Assembly: GCA_947589135.1 (NCBI GenBank)
Contig: CANPZT010000033.1
Coordinates: 1 to 11,311 of the forward strand
Direction: 5' to 3'
Length of the DNA stretch: 11,311 nt
From: an uncultured Clostridia bacterium
GTDB taxonomy: Bacteria > Bacillota > Clostridia > TANB77 > CAG-508
In this document: positions 7,040-11,311 of the stretch, piece after piece
Layout of the letters: each line of letters opens with the position of its first letter
Numbering within the stretch: position 1 is the stretch's first letter
The notes under the pieces: generated by a model
What the model was told of the DNA's origin: nothing
What the model saw: only the letters and a program-made list of their open reading frames with translations
The model's database searches: none
Position numbers and translations under genes: made by a program

Positions 7040-8279
7040 TGTTTTATACTGCACTTCAATATAATTTTTTGTATGTCCCCTATAAATACCTTCTTTTTCT
7101 TCTTCAAATAGTACTTCGAGCTCTTTATTTAAGTATTGCTTGTTATAACTTTCTTGATTTTTATTTGATAATTCTATTAATTTTTTACTTCTTTGTTCTT
7201 TTATTTTTCCATCTATTTGGTTTGGCATCATTGCTGCTCTTGTTCCTTTTCTTGGAGAATATTTAAATACATGCATTTTATAAAATTTAATTTTCTTTAA
7301 AAATTTATATGTTTTTTCAAATTCTTCCTCTGTCTCTCCAGGAAATCCTACAATAATATCTGTTGTTAAAATTACATCATTATAATGTTCTCTTAATATA
7401 TTTGTGATATTTTCAAACTCTTCTGTGGTATATTTTCTATTCATTCTCTCTAAAGTTTCGTTACATCCACTTTGCAATGATAAATGAAAATGATGACATA
7501 CTTTTTCTAGTTTTTCTAATCTTTTTACAAATTCTTCTGTTATTAGCAGTGGTTCTATTGAACCTAATCTAATTCTTTGTATCCCTTCAATTTTATTAAT
7601 TTCTTCTAATAAATCAATTAATTCATATTTTTCTTTAAAATCTTTTCCATATGATGCTATATGAATTCCTGTAATTACCACTTCCTTTATTCCCTTATTT
7701 GCAATACTTGATATTTCTGATATTATATTTTCTGGTTTTCTACTTCTAACCCTTCCTCTCGCATATGGAATAATGCAATAAGAACAAAATCTGTCGCATC
7801 CATCTTGTATTTTTACAACTGCTCTTGTTTTTTCTGTATATGTAATCTTCCCAAAATCTGAATACTCTTTTTGTTTCATTACATCTTTTAATTTAATTTT
7901 GTTTTCTTTTTCATTAATATATTTTTCTATAAATTCTACTATATTACTTTTTTCTTCATTTCCAAGAACTAAGTCTATTTCTTCCATTTCTTCTAGCTCT
8001 TTTTTTGCAACTTGTGCATAGCATCCACATGCAACAACAATAGCATTTGGATTTAATTCTCTTACTCTTCTTAACATTTGCCTTGATTTTCTATCTGACA
8101 TATTTGTTACTGTGCATGTGTTTATGATATATATATCTGCTTTTTCATTTTCTTGTACAATTTGATAATCTTTCTCAATAAATTTCTGTGACATTGCATT
8201 TGTTTCGTATTGATTTACTTTACATCCGTAATGTAATTAGCGCAACTCTATTTTTCTTTTTATTTTCTTTTTTTTCCAT
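6971..8279 (-). CDS. mtaB: tRNA (N6-L-threonylcarbamoyladenosine(37)-C2)-methylthiotransferase MtaB, with apparent +1 frameshift at CGGA near the N-terminus
   Basis: MtaB is a radical-SAM enzyme that converts t6A37 to ms2t6A37 in tRNAs reading ANN codons. The radical-SAM triad is in DGCDRFCSYCIIPYARGR. Two ligands of the second [4Fe-4S] cluster lie in NTCTVTN and CGCYAQ, and a TRAM-like domain closes the protein. The long open frame starts only at 8194 (407 residues) and lacks the family's N-terminus. The missing part lies upstream in another frame: ATG 8279 gives MEKKENKKKNRVALITL, then the zero frame reads CGG ATG TAA and stops. Skipping C8228 gives GCKVNQYETNAMSQ, which restores the third cluster cysteine and a 435-residue protein of normal length. 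The ribosome binding site (AAAGG) is modest. The last residues are altered by a 56-bp tandem duplication. Confidence 0.92.
8225..8228 (-). other. CGGA frameshift/recoding site in mtaB
   Basis: The minus strand reads ACA TTA C GGA TGT AAA. Without the shift translation stops two codons after CGG; with C8228 passed over it gives the invariant LGCKVNQ segment, whose cysteine binds an iron-sulfur cluster. This site cannot be explained as a synonymous NNC codon with a different inserted base, because the leucine TTA is itself complete before the C. Confidence 0.6.
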
Positions 8280-8328
8280 ACTATTACTACCTTTCAATAG
8301 TTTTTGCTTTTTTGTTTATTTATACATT

Positions 8329-8357
8329 ATTATGTCATATTTTTCTTTTATTTTCAA
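8329..8357 (-). promoter_or_regulatory. Promoter of mtaB
   Basis: The minus strand has a -35 TTGAAA (8352-8357), a 17-bp spacer and a -10 CATAAT (8329-8334) preceded by TGA, an extended -10. The predicted start is near 8322, about 43 nt before the ATG at 8279. This supports the upstream start and so the reality of the out-of-frame N-terminal segment. Confidence 0.6.
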
Positions 8358-8405
8358 TATTATACATGTAATCAAAAAGCATTTATGATTGTCTGCATTT
8401 AGTGT

Positions 8406-8442
8406 AAAAAAACTTTTAATCTTATTTGACTAAAAGTTTTTT
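8406..8442 (-). terminator. Intrinsic terminator after mreB
   Basis: A 12-bp perfect stem, AAAAAACTTTTA (8407-8418) with TAAAAGTTTTTT (8431-8442), has a 12-base loop. In minus-strand RNA it ends in a run of seven U. It begins 8 bp after the mreB stop codon, so mreB is probably transcribed alone. Confidence 0.8.
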
Positions 8443-8450
8443 CTATTATT

Positions 8451-9447
8451 TTATTTTAATACATCAAAATTATCTAGTGCTTTTCCTGTGCCTAAAGCCA
8501 CACATGAAACTGTATCTTGTGCAATCATAACATTAATTCCAGTTTTTTCTTGTAATAATTTGTCTAATCCATCAATTAAGCAGCCTCCACCTGTCATGTA
8601 AATTCCTCTATCACTAATATCAGCTGCAAGCTCTGGAGGTGTTTTTTCTAATACGGAATGTACCGCATCCACTATCATCATTGCTGGTTCTATTAATGCT
8701 TCTAGCATTTCACTTGAATGTACTTTTAAAGTTTTTGGAAGTCCTGTAATTAAATCTCTTCCTCTTACTTCCATATTGACATCTTGAATTTTTGGAAATA
8801 CGCACCCTATATTTACTTTTAAATCTTCTGCTGTTCTTTCACCAATCATGATGTTGTGCTTTTTCTTGATATATTTTACTATATATTCATCAAATTTATC
8901 TCCTGCCACTTTAAGAGAAGTGCTTACAACTGATCCTCCTAATGATATTACTGCAATATCTGTTGTTCCTCCTCCGATGTCAACAACCATATTTCCACAT
9001 GGTTTAGATATATCTATTCCTGCTCCAATTGCTGCTGCAATTGGTTCTTCTATTAAACATACTTTTCTTGCTCCTGCTTGTGTTGCTGCATCAATAACTG
9101 CTTTTTTTTCTACTTCTGTTACTTGTGAAGGAATACATATCATAATTCTTGGTGCAAATATAAATTTTCCACATACTTTATTAATAAAATATTTTAACAT
9201 TTTTTCTGTTACAGTATAGTCTGAAATAACTCCATCTCTTAATGGTCTAGTTGCAACAATATTTCCCGGTGTTCTTCCGAAGCATTCTTCTTGCTTCTTG
9301 ACCTACTGCTAGTACTTCTTTTGTAGTACTATTTACAGCTACAACTGAAGGCTCTCTTAAAACAATACCTTTTCCTTTTACATATGCTATAACTGTTGCT
9401 GTTCCTAAATCTATTCCTATATCTTGTCCGAAACCAAATTTAAACAT
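8451..9447 (-). CDS. mreB: Rod shape-determining protein MreB, with apparent +1 frameshift at CGGA
   Basis: MreB is the bacterial actin that polymerises on the inner membrane face and organises lateral wall synthesis. The phosphate-1 motif DIGIDLGTATV (9-19), the phosphate-2 motif VVDIGGGTTDIAV and the adenosine motif GIYMTGGG are all present. The zero frame from ATG 9447 runs correctly to EARRML (residue 56), then reads CGG and reaches a TAG ten codons on. Skipping C9279 gives the conserved continuation GRTPGNIVATRPLRDGVI, then SDYTVTEKMLKYFINK, joining the second open frame. The repaired protein has 331 residues, the normal length. It has its own promoter and terminator and no mreC or mreD nearby, so it could be the MreB or the Mbl paralogue. 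The ribosome binding site is AAGGG. Loss of this gene would be a severe handicap in a rod-shaped cell, so it is unlikely to be a decayed pseudogene. Confidence 0.93.
9276..9279 (-). other. CGGA frameshift/recoding site in mreB
   Basis: The minus strand reads AGA ATG CTT C GGA AGA ACA. Passing over C9279 restores ML-GRTPGN, a near-invariant MreB segment; the zero frame gives RKNTGKYCCN and a stop. CTT in the P site resembles the slippery codon of the prfB (RF2) +1 site, but the other three sites do not share it. Confidence 0.6.
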
Positions 9448-9499
9448 GGAAATCTTCCCTTCTATACTTTTATTTCTTTTTTGTTACATTTGTGTTACG

Positions 9500-9528
9500 A
9501 TTATATTACAAGTTTTGTAATTTATCAA
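9500..9528 (-). promoter_or_regulatory. Promoter of mreB
   Basis: The minus strand has a -35 TTGATA (9523-9528), a 17-bp spacer and a perfect -10 TATAAT (9500-9505), with a predicted start near 9493 and a leader of about 46 nt. The rest of the 231-bp gap up to 9678 is very AT-rich, with a small inverted repeat TATAC-CA-GTATA near 9650. I see no convincing terminator for the upstream gene and no further gene in it. Confidence 0.75.
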
Positions 9529-9678
9529 GTCTTTTTTATAGTTTTTTATTAAATTTGGTAAAATGTAAAATTTTTAATTATCAATTTAGCAACTTTTTTA
9601 TATAAAATGTAAAAAATATTTAATTATAATCCTTTTGTTCTTAAAATATACCAGTATACCATATAATTTTCATATAAT

Positions 9679-11074
9679 TTAAAAATTATCTTCCCATTGC
9701 AATCTAGGTATGCCATCTTTCATAACCCAAATATTTTCAAAATCAAATCCTACATAACTATTTTGATCATTTAACTTATCATCAGCTATATGTGTTCCAC
9801 ATGCACTTGATGTTAATCCGGATTTTGTTTTGTTCCAATATACATTTGATACTGTTCCAGCTCTTGGACATATTGGAACAATATTTGACCTCATAAAAGA
9901 ATATGAATTTGTTATTTTATTTACTCTAGTTTCATTTGGATAACATATTCCACCTCCATAACGTCCCGCAGTTACTGTACCTGTTGTGTAACAATTGTTT
10001 ATATTTACTGTTGCATATCGTATTTCACCTATTAAACCACCTGCTCTATCTGCACCAATAATATTTGAATCAACAACACAACATTGATTCATTGATATAG
10101 GTGGCATACTACTAGAACCTCCACATGCATGTCCTAGAATTCCTCCTGATGCCCAAACATAATAATTATCTTTATTACTTACTCTTCCATTAAACTTCAC
10201 ATTATCTATTGTTGTATTAGTAGCCTCTCCTATAATTCCTCCAGCATAGAAATTTCCATTTATTGCACCATTGGTTACTACAATATTGGAAATTTTTCCA
10301 TTTGCTATTCTTCCTACTACTGCTGCTGTATTATCACCACTATTTCCAGAAAATTTAACTGTTATATTATCAAATTTTATATTCTGAATTGTTGCATTTG
10401 TTATATTTCCAAAAAAACCCATACACTCATTTGATGCACTTATATACAAATTTTTTATAACATATCTTTGTCCATTAAAAGTTCCTGTAAATCCGATCTA
10501 TAGGTATCCAACTATTATCTGGATTGCCATCTCCATTTGCATCTTTATTATAATAATTATATTTATCTTCTGTCCTATAGCTATCCCTGTCCTTAAAATC
10601 TAAATCATTCATTAATTTGTAACTTTTATTTAGACCTTTTTTTATGTTTTCTAAGTCTTCTATTTTATATATATCATATGGTGTTACATTAATTATTTTT
10701 TCTAGTTCATTTCCATTTATGTCTATAACTTTAAACTTATAATCTACTCCATTTATTACTGTATAATCTAGTGCTATAACATCTTTTCTATTTCCATTTA
10801 TTGTACTTTCTTCATTTGGATATATTATTTTATCTATTCCATTTGTACTTTTTACTGTTATTAAAATCCTTATATCATTGTCATTAACTACTTGTATTAA
10901 ATTATATTCTATATCTAATCCTTCTTCACTTTGATTTTTTAAATGCGTATCTTCATTATTTAAATTACTAATTTTTTTGTTATAAATTTCCAGGATAATT
11001 GCAATTAAAATAATAATTATAAAAACAATTACAATTAATAAAATATTTTTTATTTTCTTTGTTAAAGTTTTCAT
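9679..11074 (-). CDS. Membrane-anchored surface protein with GLUG-like repeats, with apparent +1 frameshift at CGGA
   Basis: The N-terminus has a short Lys-rich tail and one strong membrane segment (about 10-30), then an extracellular part. Residues about 60-130 look like a small beta domain. Residues 135-200 hold the 'Y.I..LEDL.NIKKGL..SYKLMNDLDF' lead-in typical of GLUG proteins, and a Ca-binding-like DANGDGNPD (178-186). The C-terminal half carries glycine-rich beta-helix repeats with cores such as AGGIIGEA, SGGILGHA and AGGLIGEI. The zero frame ends after NSWIPID by reading CGG, with a TAA six codons on. Skipping C10495 gives GFTGTFNGQRYVIKNLYIS, exactly the expected 'W.PI..FTGTFNG' motif, and joins the second open frame into one 464-residue protein. 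The start has GGGGAG 8 bp upstream. Its ligand and role are unknown; adhesion or surface display is plausible. Confidence 0.8.
10492..10495 (-). other. CGGA frameshift/recoding site in the GLUG-repeat protein gene
   Basis: The minus strand reads ATA GAT C GGA TTT ACA. Passing over C10495 gives PID-GFTGTFNG, matching the conserved lead-in of this repeat family; the zero frame gives RIYRNF and a stop. It is the same type of break as in ftsX, mtaB and mreB. Confidence 0.55.
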
Positions 11075-11153
11075 ATTTAAAACTCCCCTTTTATTATTTA
11101 ATCATTTAATATCTTTTATAATTATTTTTATGTTGATTTGATATTACAATCAT

Positions 11154-11182
11154 ATTTTATCATTTTAGGATTTTTTTGTAAA
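11154..11182 (-). promoter_or_regulatory. Probable promoter of the GLUG-repeat protein gene
   Basis: The minus strand has a -35 TTTACA (11177-11182), a 17-bp spacer and a -10 TAAAAT (11154-11159) preceded by TGA, an extended -10. The predicted start is near 11147, with a leader of about 73 nt. In the remaining sequence up to 11311 I see no coding region and only a weak 4-bp stem (TGAG/CTCA near 11275-11288). Confidence 0.5.
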
Positions 11183-11311
11183 TGTTTATTATGTTACATT
11201 TTGTTTACAATCATGCTCTTACAATCTGAAATGTAGTTAGTGTAAAATAAATTCGGGAAAACTAAAAATAAAGAATGAGATACCCTCAAAGTTGTGTTAA
11301 AATAATTTTGG

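Noticed and set aside
9247..9447. A separate 66-residue gene, and an independent 249-residue MreB fragment starting at 9200
   Set aside because: Both are parts of one MreB; the bases between them encode the missing MreB segment once one C is passed over, and the second has no start signal of its own.
9559..9630. Repeated TAAAATGTAAAA-type stretches between mreB and the surface gene
   Set aside because: The similarity is short and AT-only, as expected by chance in this low-complexity gap; no regular spacing or array is seen.
3952..9820. The five other CGGA tetranucleotides (3951, 5919, 8973, 9427 and 9817 regions) as further frameshift sites
   Set aside because: They read NNC GGA across a codon boundary with the protein continuing in frame, so they serve as internal controls rather than extra cases.
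4766..10495. The four frame breaks as ordinary homopolymer sequencing errors
   Set aside because: None is in a homopolymer run; each is a single C (G on the plus strand) placed before GGA. A motif-specific error remains possible and is kept as the main rival explanation.
4766..10495. Explaining the breaks by reassignment of CGG to another amino acid
   Set aside because: Any three-base reading of CGG leaves the downstream frame wrong and meets a stop soon after in mtaB, mreB and the surface gene; only a +1 shift or four-base reading restores them.

Overview
The window is a block of an AT-rich bacterial chromosome in which every gene I can support lies on the minus strand, so transcription runs from base 11311 down to base 1. 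The strong AGGAGG-type ribosome binding sites, arginine codons that are mostly AGA, TTGACA/TATAAT-type promoters and the gene content (FtsEX with coiled-coil M23 hydrolases, MtaB, MreB, S41 protease, PgsA, GreA) suggest an AT-rich member of the Bacillota, most likely an uncultured Clostridia-like gut lineage. The lineage is inference; the sequence carries no rRNA to prove it.

Layout in transcription order: (1) 11074-9679, a membrane-anchored surface protein with GLUG-like repeats; (2) 9447-8451, mreB, followed by an intrinsic terminator; (3) 8279-6971, mtaB, a tRNA methylthiotransferase whose 3' end carries a perfect 56-bp tandem duplication; (4) 6795-6469, a small unrecognised protein with three copies of a short aromatic/Gln motif, followed by a terminator; (5) an envelope and division operon, 6305-294, with ftsE, ftsX, two tandem coiled-coil M23 peptidases, an S41 C-terminal processing protease and pgsA; (6) greA from 211, running off the left edge. 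Promoters with 17-bp spacers can be read upstream of units 1 to 5 and of greA.

Functionally the window is about the cell envelope. MreB directs lateral wall growth, FtsEX gates wall hydrolases of the EnvC/PcsB/CwlO type, two such hydrolases follow in the same operon, a PDZ protease may process or limit them, and PgsA makes phosphatidylglycerol.

The outstanding observation is a repeated reading-frame anomaly. Four genes (ftsX, mtaB, mreB and the surface protein) are each broken once by what looks like one extra C immediately before a GGA glycine codon, so the zero frame meets the codon CGG and the protein continues only after a +1 shift (NNN C GGA). All twelve CGG trinucleotides on the coding strand were located. 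The only four that fall in frame as codons are exactly these four breaks, and all four are CGGA. No gene uses CGG as an ordinary arginine codon, although CGA and CGT are used for arginine. This fits either +1 recoding at an unassigned CGG codon (or four-base CGGA read as glycine), or a motif-specific sequencing artefact. The sequence alone cannot decide between these, but random mutation or homopolymer error does not explain it well.
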